In this document: in pieces, positions 9,085 through 16,615 of the stretch
Layout of the letters: every line of letters begins with the position of its first letter
Position numbering within the stretch: the first letter of the stretch is position 1
The notes under the pieces: generated by a model
Databases searched by the model: none
The model's input: only the letters and a program-made list of their open reading frames with translations
What the model was told of the DNA's origin: nothing
Assembly: GCA_007693485.1 (NCBI GenBank)
Contig: REDM01000187.1
Span: forward strand, 1-51,440
DNA from: Spirochaetaceae bacterium
GTDB taxonomy: Bacteria > Spirochaetota > Spirochaetia > DSM-27196 > PWMO01
Direction of reading: 5' to 3'
DNA length: 51,440 nucleotides
Position numbers and translations under genes: made by a program

Positions 9085-9867
9085 ATGGTACTCGACGTTC
9101 GCGGACTGACCATGGACTTTGGGGGTCTTCGCGCTGTGGACCACGTTGATCTTCAGATCAACGATGGTGAGATCGTTGCGCTCATCGGGCCCAACGGCGC
9201 CGGTAAGACAACCTTCTTCAACTGCGTGACCGGCATGTACACACCTACGGCCGGAAGTGTCACCATTCAGAAGCCGGGGACCGATCCCAGGACCATTACC
9301 AATATGCGGCCACACCTCATCACCGCCCAGGGGCTGGCGCGGACCTTTCAGAATATCCGCCTCTTCCCCGAGATGACGGTGCTGGAGAACGTGATGATCG
9401 GACGCGACTGCCGGTTGCGCGCCGGAATACTCGGCGCGATCTTTCGCGACAAGCGCACGCGGGCCGAAGAAGAGCAGGTGGTGCTCGACGCGTATCGGGC
9501 GCTCGAGATAGTTGGTATCGGCAAGTGGGCCAACGAGACGGCCAAGAACCTGCCGTACGGGGCTCAGCGCAAATTGGAAATCGCTCGCGCCCTCGCGACC
9601 GAGCCGTTCCTGGTGCTGCTCGACGAGCCCGCCGCGGGCATGAACCCGCAGGAGACGCGCGATCTGGTGGGCCTGATCCGGCGTTTACGCTCCGAGCACA
9701 ATCTGTCGATCTTTCTGATCGAACACGACATGAGTCTGGTCATGACGCTCTCAGAGCGCATCTACGTCATGGACTATGGCAAGCTGATTGCGGTCGGCAA
9801 CCCTGCCGAGGTGCGGAAGAATCCCGCCGTCATCAAGGCCTACCTGGGAGAGGACGTCAGTGCTTGA
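9085..9867 (+). CDS. livG: Branched-chain amino acid ABC transporter ATP-binding protein LivG
   Basis: The 260-residue ABC ATPase has Walker A GPNGAGKTTFFN (about 36-47), the LivG-type insert after GLARTFQNIRLF, a degenerate signature LPYGAQRKLEIARALA (about 156-171), Walker B FLVLLDEPAAGMNPQE (about 174-190) and the switch histidine in LIEHDMSLV. The C-terminus ends in the LivG-type VIKAYLGED. It energises LivH/LivM together with LivF. The stop codon lies 8 bp inside livF, indicating translational coupling. Confidence 0.94.
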   Translation: MVLDVRGLTMDFGGLRAVDHVDLQINDGEIVALIGPNGAGKTTFFNCVTGMYTPTAGSVTIQKPGTDPRTITNMRPHLITAQGLARTFQNIRLFPEMTVLENVMIGRDCRLRAGILGAIFRDKRTRAEEEQVVLDAYRALEIVGIGKWANETAKNLPYGAQRKLEIARALATEPFLVLLDEPAAGMNPQETRDLVGLIRRLRSEHNLSIFLIEHDMSLVMTLSERIYVMDYGKLIAVGNPAEVRKNPAVIKAYLGEDVSA

Positions 9868-10567
9868 GCTCAAGGACGTAAACACATTCTACGGGTCGAT
9901 CCAAGCCCTGAAATCTGTCTCGATGAGCGTGCAGAAGGGTGAGATCATCACCCTGATCGGCGCCAACGGGGCGGGCAAGAGCACCACTCTCATGACCATC
10001 TCGGGGATTGTCCGGCCTGCGTCGGGAGTGGTCGCGTTCGAAGGACAGGACCTCGGTGCCCTGGAGCCCGACCAGATTGTCGCCACCGGAATCTGTCAGG
10101 TTCCCGAAGGGCGGCGCATTTTCCCCTACCTCACCGTGCAGGAAAACCTGGATCTTGGCGCCTATTTGCGCCGCGACAACGCGGAGATACACAAGGACCT
10201 GGATTACGTCTTCACGCTCTTCCCAATTCTGTCGCAACGGCGTCACCAGGCAGGTGGAACCCTGAGTGGCGGCGAGCAACAGATGCTCGCCATTTCGCGA
10301 GCACTCATGGCGCGGCCGCGACTTCTGTTGCTCGACGAACCATCCCTCGGCCTCGCGCCCCTCATCGTGCAGCAGATCTTTGAGATCCTGACGCAGATCA
10401 ACCGCGAGAATGGAACCACCATCTTCCTCGTGGAACAGAACGCCTATATGGCGCTTCGCATCGCGCATCGAGGGTATGTGATGGAGAACGGCGTCATCGT
10501 GCTCGCGGATGCCGCATCCGCGCTGCTGGAAAACGATGAGGTCAAAAGCGCCTATCTGGGTGTATAA
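9860..10567 (+). CDS. livF: Branched-chain amino acid ABC transporter ATP-binding protein LivF
   Basis: The 235-residue ABC ATPase has the normal LivF length. It has Walker A GANGAGKSTTLM, the Q-loop GICQVPEGRRIFPYLTV, signature LSGGEQQMLAISRALM, Walker B LLLLDEPSLGLAP and the switch histidine position replaced by Gln (FLVEQNAYMAL), which is usual for LivF. The GTG at 9860 was chosen because VLELKDVNTFYG aligns with the family N-terminus; the longer upstream frame lies inside livG. The CBS-ACT gene starts 20 bp downstream. Confidence 0.93.
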   Translation: MLELKDVNTFYGSIQALKSVSMSVQKGEIITLIGANGAGKSTTLMTISGIVRPASGVVAFEGQDLGALEPDQIVATGICQVPEGRRIFPYLTVQENLDLGAYLRRDNAEIHKDLDYVFTLFPILSQRRHQAGGTLSGGEQQMLAISRALMARPRLLLLDEPSLGLAPLIVQQIFEILTQINRENGTTIFLVEQNAYMALRIAHRGYVMENGVIVLADAASALLENDEVKSAYLGV

Positions 10568-10586
10568 TGGGCGTACGGAGTAAGCC

Positions 10587-11234
10587 ATGATTGTTTCACG
10601 AATAATGACAGAAAACCCGTTTACCATTGAGCCCAGTACCTCAGTCACCGACGCGCAGGCGCTGATGCGCCGTGAAAAGATTCACCGACTCCCGGTGATG
10701 GACAAACGCGGCGCGCTGGTGGGTATTGTTTCCGAGAAAGACCTGCTGTATGCCTCTCCGTCACCGGCCTCAACCCTGAACGTCTACGAGATGACCAATC
10801 TTCTGTCAAAGCTGAAGGTGGAAACGGTCATGACGCGGAAGCCACTCACGGCCAATGCAAACGACACCATCGAAGATGCCGCGCGCCTGATGAGCGACAA
10901 CAATATCGGCGGGCTGCCGGTACTCAATGACGCCGGAAAACTGGTTGGCATCATCACCGAATCCGACATCTTTCGGGTCTTTATCGATCTCTTCGGCATC
11001 CGGAAACCGGGTATCCGCGCTACCTTCCGCATTCCCGAACGTCCCGGCGAGATCGCCGACCTGGGGAAGGAAATCGGCGAAGCGGGGGGCAACATCGTTT
11101 CGCTGGGGACCTGGCCTGGCAACGCATCGGACAACTCCGTCTGCGTCATCAAGGTGGAAGGGCTGAGCCGCGAAGCGTTTCTCAAGGCCGTGGAGCCCAG
11201 CATCATCGAGGTGATGGACATCCGCGAGACCTGA
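10587..11234 (+). CDS. CBS-pair and ACT-domain protein (AcuB-like)
   Basis: The 215-residue protein has two CBS domains (about 1-60, beginning IVSRIMTENPFTI, and 76-135, VETVMTRKPLTANANDTIEDAA) followed by an ACT-like domain (about 142-215, ATFRIPERPGEIADLGKEIGEAGGNI). CBS pairs bind adenine nucleotides and ACT domains bind amino acids, so this is probably a cytoplasmic energy/amino-acid sensor. AcuB-like proteins have this layout. Its position 20 bp after livF with its own SD (GGAG) suggests it belongs to the liv operon and may modulate transport or catabolism of the imported amino acid; this is inference. Confidence 0.85.
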   Translation: MIVSRIMTENPFTIEPSTSVTDAQALMRREKIHRLPVMDKRGALVGIVSEKDLLYASPSPASTLNVYEMTNLLSKLKVETVMTRKPLTANANDTIEDAARLMSDNNIGGLPVLNDAGKLVGIITESDIFRVFIDLFGIRKPGIRATFRIPERPGEIADLGKEIGEAGGNIVSLGTWPGNASDNSVCVIKVEGLSREAFLKAVEPSIIEVMDIRET

Positions 11235-11237
11235 GCT

Positions 11238-11879
11238 GTGCCGTCCGAAGATCCTCGTGATGATCCCGGCGCCTTCTGGGATCAACGCTACGACGCCGAC
11301 GATTACCGATTTGGCACCGAGCCCAACGTCTTCCTCAAGACCACCCTGCACCTGCTTCGACCACACGGAACCGTGCTGGAGCTCGCCTGCGGCGAGGGAC
11401 GCAACGCCGTCGCGTGGGCAGTGGAAGCCGGACACGTCACGGCAGTCGACGCGTCGGCGGTGGGCATAGCCAAAGCGCGCCGCCTCGCCGCTGAGAAGAA
11501 GGTCAGCGTCGAGTGGGTTCACGCCGACCTGCTCACGTGGCAACCCGCTCACCGTTACGACGCCGTAATCACCAGTTTCCTGCACTCGGCCCCAGACACC
11601 AAACCGCGCTGGTTTGCCCTGATGCGAGAAGCCGTTGCACCGGGCGGATTTGTTGCGGGCGAATGGTTCCGGCCCGAGCAGCGAACCGAGGGCTACACCA
11701 GCGGTGGCCCCCCGGACCCCGCCATGATGGTCTCTGCCGATGAGCTTCGCCGCGAGTTTGCGGGCTTTCACCTCGAGCTTCTCGAAGAGCTGGTCTACAC
11801 GCTCAACGAGGGCCGCGGACACGGGGGGCCTGCCGCCGTGGTCCGCATGATCGCCCGCGCTCCCTACGATTGGCTCTGA
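11238..11879 (+). CDS. Class I SAM-dependent methyltransferase
   Basis: The 213-residue protein opens with FWDQRYDADDYRFGTEPN, typical of the TehB/thiopurine-like small methyltransferases. Motif I is VLELACGEGRNAVAWA (about 46-61), an acidic residue ending strand 2 is in VTAVDAS, and motif IV lies in YDAVITSFLH. The start is GTG, 3 bp after the CBS-ACT stop. The substrate is unknown: relatives methylate small thiols, tellurite or other small molecules. It overlaps the following membrane-protein gene by one base (TGATG), so it probably belongs to the same transcript. Confidence 0.8.
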   Translation: MPSEDPRDDPGAFWDQRYDADDYRFGTEPNVFLKTTLHLLRPHGTVLELACGEGRNAVAWAVEAGHVTAVDASAVGIAKARRLAAEKKVSVEWVHADLLTWQPAHRYDAVITSFLHSAPDTKPRWFALMREAVAPGGFVAGEWFRPEQRTEGYTSGGPPDPAMMVSADELRREFAGFHLELLEELVYTLNEGRGHGGPAAVVRMIARAPYDWL

Positions 11880-12661
11880 TGAACGCTGAGACGCGCACTC
11901 CGCCGCCTTCCCAGAGGTGGCAGCGCTTCTACAACGTCTGGGGCCTGACCGCTTCAGCGGCTATTCTGATTGTGACTGCGCTTGTAGTCCTTCCGTTGCC
12001 CTTTGCGATTGCTTCGCGATCCGCCGCCTCTCTACTGGTTGCCGGAACGCTCGCGGTGCTGCTTGCGGCCCTCTACTGGGGTGCCGGTGACCACCGCGGT
12101 GGATTTCACGTGGCAAACCTCGTGACCGCCGTGCGAACCCTTTGCGTGGTGGGTCTGTTGGCCTGGCTGAGCGGCGGTGAGGCGCGCGGAGGTGCGCTTG
12201 ATCTGACGGCACAGTGGGTGGTGTTTGCTGTTCTGGTACTGGCCGAATTGAGCGATATGGCCGACGGAGCGGTCGCACGACGGTTTGGTGCCACGCCCTT
12301 TGGCGCCACCTGGGATATGGAGAACGACGTGCTCTTTTCGGTTGGGCTCTGTGTTCTCGCACACCGCTGGTTTGGTCTTGGTGGGTGGGTGGTGATTTCG
12401 TCGCTCTTCCACCCGGTCTACTTTCTGCTCTTCGGGTTCCAGAGCGATCCGCCACACACGCCGGCGGTGTATAAGCTGTTTGCAAAAACCGTCTGCGCGC
12501 TGCAGATGATTGCCCTGATCTCGGCCGGCGCCCCATTTCTGCCGTTGCCACTGGCGTCTGCGTTCAACGCCGTGGTCATCGTGTTGCTGGCGGTGTCGTT
12601 TGGATGGGATCTCGCCCTTCGGCCACAGCTGTGTTTCCGTTGGAGCCGCTCGAGCCCGTAA
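11879..12661 (+). CDS. CDP-alcohol phosphatidyltransferase-like membrane protein
   Basis: The 260-residue polytopic protein has about six or seven hydrophobic helices. Near residues 120-142 it carries a CDP-alcohol phosphotransferase-like motif: DGAVAR, then seven residues, then GATWDMEND. The family motif is DG-x2-AR-x8-G-x3-D-x3-D; all acidic ligands are present but the AR-to-G spacing is one residue short. Family members join a CDP-activated lipid or polyol to an alcohol using Mg2+. The substrate is unknown. ATG 11879 was preferred to an in-frame TTG 9 bp upstream because it overlaps the previous stop by one base. Confidence 0.7.
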   Translation: MNAETRTPPPSQRWQRFYNVWGLTASAAILIVTALVVLPLPFAIASRSAASLLVAGTLAVLLAALYWGAGDHRGGFHVANLVTAVRTLCVVGLLAWLSGGEARGGALDLTAQWVVFAVLVLAELSDMADGAVARRFGATPFGATWDMENDVLFSVGLCVLAHRWFGLGGWVVISSLFHPVYFLLFGFQSDPPHTPAVYKLFAKTVCALQMIALISAGAPFLPLPLASAFNAVVIVLLAVSFGWDLALRPQLCFRWSRSSP

Positions 12662-12672
12662 GTTGGGGCTCG
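12651..12672. terminator. Possible stem-loop between convergent genes
   Basis: CGAGCCC (12651-12657) and GGGCTCG (12666-12672) form a seven-pair stem with an eight-base loop covering the stop codon of the CDP-alcohol transferase gene and the gap to the convergent methyltransferase. No T-run is seen on either strand. Confidence 0.3.
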
Positions 12673-12686
12673 CACGGAACGCAGGC

Positions 12687-13541
12687 TTATCGCTTTTCCA
12701 GCACCAGAAACCGGTACTCAATCATCCCACGACGCGTGGCCCGTTGCAGGGCGTCGCCACCGAGCATATTTCCCCAGAAGGGGCGCTGCGCGATTCGGCT
12801 CCGGCTGAACCGGCTCCAGTCGGCGAGCGCCACCACCACCCGGATGAACCGGTCGCGCAGTCGGCCCGTTTCGGTCCATTGCGTGAGATCAAGATCGAGG
12901 ACGCAGGAGAGACCGTGATCACCGGCGCAGGCGCGAATTTCCCCGCTGCTCCAGAGTGTGGCAAGCTGCCAGCCACGCATGAATCGCCGCAGCAGCGGGT
13001 GCTCCCTGAACTCCGGGCGGACCGACATATCATCGCAGATGCAGAGCCGCCCGCCCGGCTTAAGCGCGCCTGCTACCGCAGCAAGCAGTTCAGTGGGCTT
13101 GGTGGCGTGTACGAACGCCTCAATGAGGTAGACCAGATCCGGGGCTCCATCCGTTTGAAGCTGCGCGATGGCTACACGGTCGCAGAAATCACCCTTCAGC
13201 ACCGCTGCGTCGCCCCCCGCTTTCCCAAGTCGCTCCGACGCAAGTCGCTGCTGCAGATTGCTGATGGTCAGACCGCGGTAGCGGCCGGGACGCCGTGCGG
13301 CCAGGTACTCGATAGAGGCGCCAACCCCGCACCCAAGATCCCACGCCACCGGGGCCCCACCCGCGATGGTGGCCGGTGCGTGGCGGAGCAGCAGGTCGTG
13401 TACGGAGTGCACGGCCTGTGTCCGGCTGGTAACGCCCTCGCTCCACACGGCGCGATGGATGGTCGCACCCGCACCCGCAGCGGCAAAGCGAAGGAATCGG
13501 CTGGTGTTTCGATCGTAGTAGTGGGACACCGGATTCTGCAT
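12687..13541 (-). CDS. Class I SAM-dependent methyltransferase, small-molecule or lipid type
   Basis: The 284-residue protein begins with SHYYDRNTSRFLRF, resembling the start of tocopherol/sarcosine/terpenoid C-, N- or O-methyltransferases (Methyltransf_11/25). Motif I is VAWDLGCGVGASIEYLA (about 66-82), followed by GLTISNLQQRLA and GDFCD, and LKPGGRLCICDD (about 162-173) is motif VI-like. The substrate is not evident; the convergent phosphatidyltransferase-like gene makes a lipid headgroup possible but unproven. A short leader follows the promoter at 13560-13588. The first codon is ATG. Confidence 0.8.
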   Translation of the reverse strand: MQNPVSHYYDRNTSRFLRFAAAGAGATIHRAVWSEGVTSRTQAVHSVHDLLLRHAPATIAGGAPVAWDLGCGVGASIEYLAARRPGRYRGLTISNLQQRLASERLGKAGGDAAVLKGDFCDRVAIAQLQTDGAPDLVYLIEAFVHATKPTELLAAVAGALKPGGRLCICDDMSVRPEFREHPLLRRFMRGWQLATLWSSGEIRACAGDHGLSCVLDLDLTQWTETGRLRDRFIRVVVALADWSRFSRSRIAQRPFWGNMLGGDALQRATRRGMIEYRFLVLEKR

Positions 13542-13543
13542 CG

Positions 13544-13572
13544 TTCACCGTCCAGAGTGAATATCGTATATT
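13544..13572 (+). promoter_or_regulatory. Promoter of the MFS gene, predicted leaderless
   Basis: TTCACC (13544-13549), a 17-bp spacer and TATATT (13567-13572) place the start of transcription at about 13578-13580, on or beside the ATG at 13580. The SD-like TTGGAG lies in and just after the -10 and would not be transcribed. Confidence 0.5.
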
Positions 13573-13588
13573 GGAGCGCATGAAACAA
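13560..13588 (-). promoter_or_regulatory. Possible promoter of the divergent methyltransferase
   Basis: On the minus strand TTGTTT (13583-13588), 17 bp and GATATT (13560-13565) point toward the gene starting at 13541, with a leader of about 12 nt. It overlaps the MFS promoter, so the two polymerases could not bind together. Confidence 0.35.
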
Positions 13589-14854
13589 CCGCGGCAGCCG
13601 CTGGGGCGCAATTTTTCTCTTCTGCTCGCGGGGAACGTTGTCTCTGTGTTGGGAAGCAGCGTGTACCTCATTGTGATCATTCTCTACCTGAAAGAGACAA
13701 CCGGCTCGGCCACGCTGCTGGGATTCTACAACTTCGTTGCGCTGCTTCCGCCGGTTCTTCTTGGTCCGTTTGCGGGCGCCCTCGCCGATCGCTGGTCGCG
13801 GCGATCTGCCCTGGTGTGGAGCGACGCCGCGAGGGGAATCCTCATGTTGCTGCTCGCAGTGGCGGCGATGAGCCCAGCGGGGCTCTCAATTGCGCTTCTC
13901 CTGGTGATTACCGCGCTGGCCGGAATCTGTCACGCGCTGTTTCTGCCTGCGGTTCCCGCGCTCATTCCCGAGATAGTCGCGGAGCCCCAACTCAAGCGCG
14001 CAAACTCCCTGCGAGCGGCCGGTACCCAGATCGGTAACATGACGGGGAACGCGGTTGGGGGTCTGGTCTTTGCCGTGGTGGGCCTGGTACCGGTCCTGGT
14101 GGTGAATGGGGTGTCATTCTTGCTGTCGGCTCTGCAGGAGTCGTGGATTCGCGTTCCGACACCCCCCGGCGCCGGCGGGAGCGGGCGCGCAGTGGGAGAG
14201 GATGGCAGTCTCAGCGAGTCGCGTCCCGTGCGGGGAATTATCCGTCAGACGGTGGCAGGCGTTCGGTATCTGCTGCGTCGCCGCGGGCTGCGCGCGCTGC
14301 TGCTGGCAAACTCGGCGGTCTTCCTGCTCTCGCCTCCGCTGCTTCTGGTATTGCCCTTTGTGATCGAAGACACCATGGGGCTTCCTACCGCCTTCGTTGG
14401 GCTTGCCTTTGCCGTGACGCTCGCTGGAGGCATTGCAGCCTATCTGATGTGGGCGGCCGTGACGCTTTCACGCTCGGCAGACATGGTGGTTCTGGTGGGA
14501 AGCTTTGCCGCGCTCGCGTTGATGCTCCTGCTCATCGCACTGCTGCTCACGCCGTGGGTGCTGTTTGCAGGCTTACTGGTTTCCGGGGCTGCAATCGCGT
14601 CCATCAACCTGATGGTGAATACGGTGGTTCAGAGAACGGTGCCCGCCGGACGGCGGGCACGGGTGTTTTCATTGATCGAATCAGTAGCAGCTTTGAGCAC
14701 CCCGTTTGCCTACGCCGCCTCGGGGGTACTCATCGACGCACTCATGCAGGAAATCCGGCTGGTCTTTGCCGTGACCGGTGCGGTGCTCGCTGCAGCGGCT
14801 CTGCTTGCAGCCTTCAGCCCCGGTCTTCGGCGCGTGGTAACTCAGCCAAGATAG
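13580..14854 (+). CDS. MFS transporter (EntS/MFS_3-type exporter)
   Basis: The 424-residue, 12-helix major facilitator begins FSLLLAGNVVSVLGSSVYLIVIILYL. It has the motif-A-like loop AGALADRWSRRSALVWSD between helices 2 and 3. The pattern fits the enterobactin-exporter/macrolide-efflux subfamily, which exports siderophores or drugs by proton antiport. A central cytoplasmic linker (about residues 192-215) carries a Gly/Ser-rich stretch. The ATG at 13580 is preferred over an in-frame TTG at 13571 that lies inside the promoter. Its 3' end overlaps the convergent dps gene by 13 bp. Substrate unknown. Confidence 0.85.
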   Translation: MKQPRQPLGRNFSLLLAGNVVSVLGSSVYLIVIILYLKETTGSATLLGFYNFVALLPPVLLGPFAGALADRWSRRSALVWSDAARGILMLLLAVAAMSPAGLSIALLLVITALAGICHALFLPAVPALIPEIVAEPQLKRANSLRAAGTQIGNMTGNAVGGLVFAVVGLVPVLVVNGVSFLLSALQESWIRVPTPPGAGGSGRAVGEDGSLSESRPVRGIIRQTVAGVRYLLRRRGLRALLLANSAVFLLSPPLLLVLPFVIEDTMGLPTAFVGLAFAVTLAGGIAAYLMWAAVTLSRSADMVVLVGSFAALALMLLLIALLLTPWVLFAGLLVSGAAIASINLMVNTVVQRTVPAGRRARVFSLIESVAALSTPFAYAASGVLIDALMQEIRLVFAVTGAVLAAAALLAAFSPGLRRVVTQPR

Positions 14855-15333
14855 GCGGTGAGCATCCAGATCGCTTTCTCTTTGTCCTTCAGCATGCCCA
14901 CCGCATCGTCCGCGGTTCCTTCATCTCCGTGCTCACCGGCAAGATTGATGGTCTCCCGCAGCGAGTGGGTGAGATGTTGGTAGTCTTTCAGAAGAATCTC
15001 TACCAGCTCGGTGCCCTTGTAGGCTCGGCTCGGCTCTTCATGGAGGCTGGCATTCTTCATGTAGTCCGCCAGCGACGCAAGCGGGCGGTGCCCGATCTTG
15101 AGAACGCGCTCGGCGACGTCGTCGAGTTCAGCGTGAACGGCGTCGTAGAGACCTTCCAGCACCTCGTGCAGGGTGTAAAACGCTTCGCCCTCGACGTTCC
15201 AGTGAAAGTTGTGCAGCTTGGTGTAGAGCACGTGAAGGTCGGCCAGATAGCCATTCAGTGCCTGGGCAATCGCTTCGGTTGCAGCGGGTTCGAGGCCAAC
15301 GTTGGTCTTGGTTTTTGTTGTTGCAGTCGCCAT
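14842..15333 (-). CDS. dps: Dps family ferritin-like DNA-protection protein
   Basis: The 163-residue four-helix protein carries the Dps ferroxidase signature KLHNFHWNVEGEAFYTLHEVLEGLYDA-like region (about 39-66; His, Asp and Glu ligands supplied across the dimer) and LDDVAERVLKIGHRPLASLADY. The N-terminus has a short Thr/Lys-rich tail (ATATTKTKT) that could touch DNA. Dps dodecamers oxidise Fe2+ with H2O2 and store it, protecting DNA. GTAAGGAG lies 5 nt before the ATG, and a strong promoter is seen at 15369-15397. The gene is monocistronic. Confidence 0.93.
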   Translation of the reverse strand: MATATTKTKTNVGLEPAATEAIAQALNGYLADLHVLYTKLHNFHWNVEGEAFYTLHEVLEGLYDAVHAELDDVAERVLKIGHRPLASLADYMKNASLHEEPSRAYKGTELVEILLKDYQHLTHSLRETINLAGEHGDEGTADDAVGMLKDKEKAIWMLTAYLG

Positions 15334-15368
15334 ATGTTACTCCTTACATCGCGTTTCCGCGTGCCTTC

Positions 15369-15397
15369 AATGTACCACCGGGACGGGCCGGGGTCAA
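15369..15397 (-). promoter_or_regulatory. Sigma70-type promoter of dps
   Basis: On the minus strand TTGACC (15392-15397), exactly 17 bp and TACATT (15369-15374), in the short gap between fabH and dps. The start would be near 15362, 29 nt before the ATG, leaving a normal SD. No clear PerR or Fur box could be read. Confidence 0.65.
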
Positions 15398-15408
15398 ATC
15401 CGCGACGG

Positions 15409-16401
15409 CTACCAGATGATAAGGTTGGCGCCGTAGGTCAGGCCGGAGCCAAACCCTACGGTGATGATTCGGTGTCCTGGCTTGAGCAGATCGCGCGAGA
15501 CCATCTCGTCGAGGGCAATGGGGATCGACGCAGCGGATGTGTTGGCGTATTCAGCGATGTTGGTGAAAAACTTGGCAGGATCGAACCCTCCGCGTTTTGC
15601 GGCGGCGTCGATGATGCGCACGTTTGCCTGATGTGGAACCACGTAGTCGATGTCGTCAAAGGTCAGGTCGTTTCGTTTCAGAACGCTCTCAATGGCCTCA
15701 ATAATGGCGGCAATGGCGAAGGTGTAGACACGGCGGCCGTCCATTGACAGGTAGAGGTCGCTGCCGTCCGCAGCGGTGGCCGGCGTGCGGCTGCCACCCG
15801 CGGGTCGGCCAAGCGCCGGAGCCCCCTGTCCTCGGGAATAGAGCACGCTGTCCACCACACGACTCGGGTTCTCCTCGCCGGAGGCGCAGAGGAGCGCCGC
15901 GCCGGCTCCGTCGCCAAAGAGCACGCAGGTGTTTCGGTCTTTCCAGTTGATGATTTTGCTGTACACCTCCGCTCCAATGACCAGCACCGTGCGGGCCGAA
16001 CCGGATTGAATGAACGCCCGCGCCGTTTCGATCCCGTAGACAAACCCGGTGCACGCGGCGACCAGATCCATTGCCGCCGCCCGGTCCGCGCCAAGGCGAT
16101 CCTGAACAACGCACGCGGTAGCCGGCAGCCCGGGATGATCGGGGGTGGACGTGGCGAGCAGAATCAGATCGATCTCATGTGCGGGCATCTGGGCGCGGTC
16201 CAGGGCAATTCGCGCCGCTTCAACCGCAAGGTCGGAGGCCGCTACCGCGTCGTCAGCAATGTGTCGGAATCGGATGCCGGTATGCGAGAAAATCCACTCG
16301 TCCGAGGTATCTACCAGCAGCGCGAGCTCATCGTTGGACATACGGCGGGGAGGGGCGTACGAACCAACCGCCCGAACGTGCGCGAAGTTTGATCTGTTCA
16401 T
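15409..16401 (-). CDS. fabH: Beta-ketoacyl-ACP synthase III
   Basis: The protein has 330 residues from the chosen start, the usual length. The catalytic triad is visible: Cys117 in VAACTGF, His in VPHQANVRIIDAA (about residue 257) and Asn in ANTSAASIP (about 287). It condenses acetyl-CoA (or branched acyl-CoA) with malonyl-ACP to start fatty acid synthesis. Two in-frame ATGs compete, 16413 and 16401. The -10 hexamer covers 16412-16417, so only 16401 can be transcribed, with a leader of about 3-5 nt. It is divergent from fabD. Confidence 0.9.
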   Translation of the reverse strand: MNRSNFAHVRAVGSYAPPRRMSNDELALLVDTSDEWIFSHTGIRFRHIADDAVAASDLAVEAARIALDRAQMPAHEIDLILLATSTPDHPGLPATACVVQDRLGADRAAAMDLVAACTGFVYGIETARAFIQSGSARTVLVIGAEVYSKIINWKDRNTCVLFGDGAGAALLCASGEENPSRVVDSVLYSRGQGAPALGRPAGGSRTPATAADGSDLYLSMDGRRVYTFAIAAIIEAIESVLKRNDLTFDDIDYVVPHQANVRIIDAAAKRGGFDPAKFFTNIAEYANTSAASIPIALDEMVSRDLLKPGHRIITVGFGSGLTYGANLIIW

Positions 16402-16411
16402 GAGTGTGTCC

Positions 16412-16440
16412 ATTGTAGCCGCCTTCCCCGTTCGGGTCAA
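16412..16440 (-). promoter_or_regulatory. Sigma70-type promoter of fabH, nearly leaderless
   Basis: On the minus strand TTGACC (16435-16440), 17 bp and TACAAT (16412-16417). The start is predicted at 16404-16406, only 3-5 nt before the ATG at 16401, so no SD is transcribed. Confidence 0.6.
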
Positions 16441-16563
16441 TTCTCTCAGAAGATACCAATTGTTCGGCTCGATGGGTACTCCTCCTGACGTGGTGCGAAA
16501 ACTGTGCTCTCGGGAAACCACCAGTGTGGGCAAGGGCGGCGTTTTGTCGGCCCATGACCGACC

Positions 16564-16592
16564 TTGACACCGGTTTTGCCGCGTGCTACCGT
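16564..16592 (+). promoter_or_regulatory. Promoter of the fabD-fabG-fabF operon
   Basis: A consensus -35 TTGACA (16564-16569), 17 bp and TACCGT (16587-16592). The start is near 16599, followed by the SD GGGAGGAG and ATG at 16616. The 200-bp fabH-fabD gap could also hold a fatty-acid regulator site, but no clear palindrome was identified. Confidence 0.55.
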
Positions 16593-16615
16593 TTTCTCCA
16601 ACTCGGGAGGAGTCC

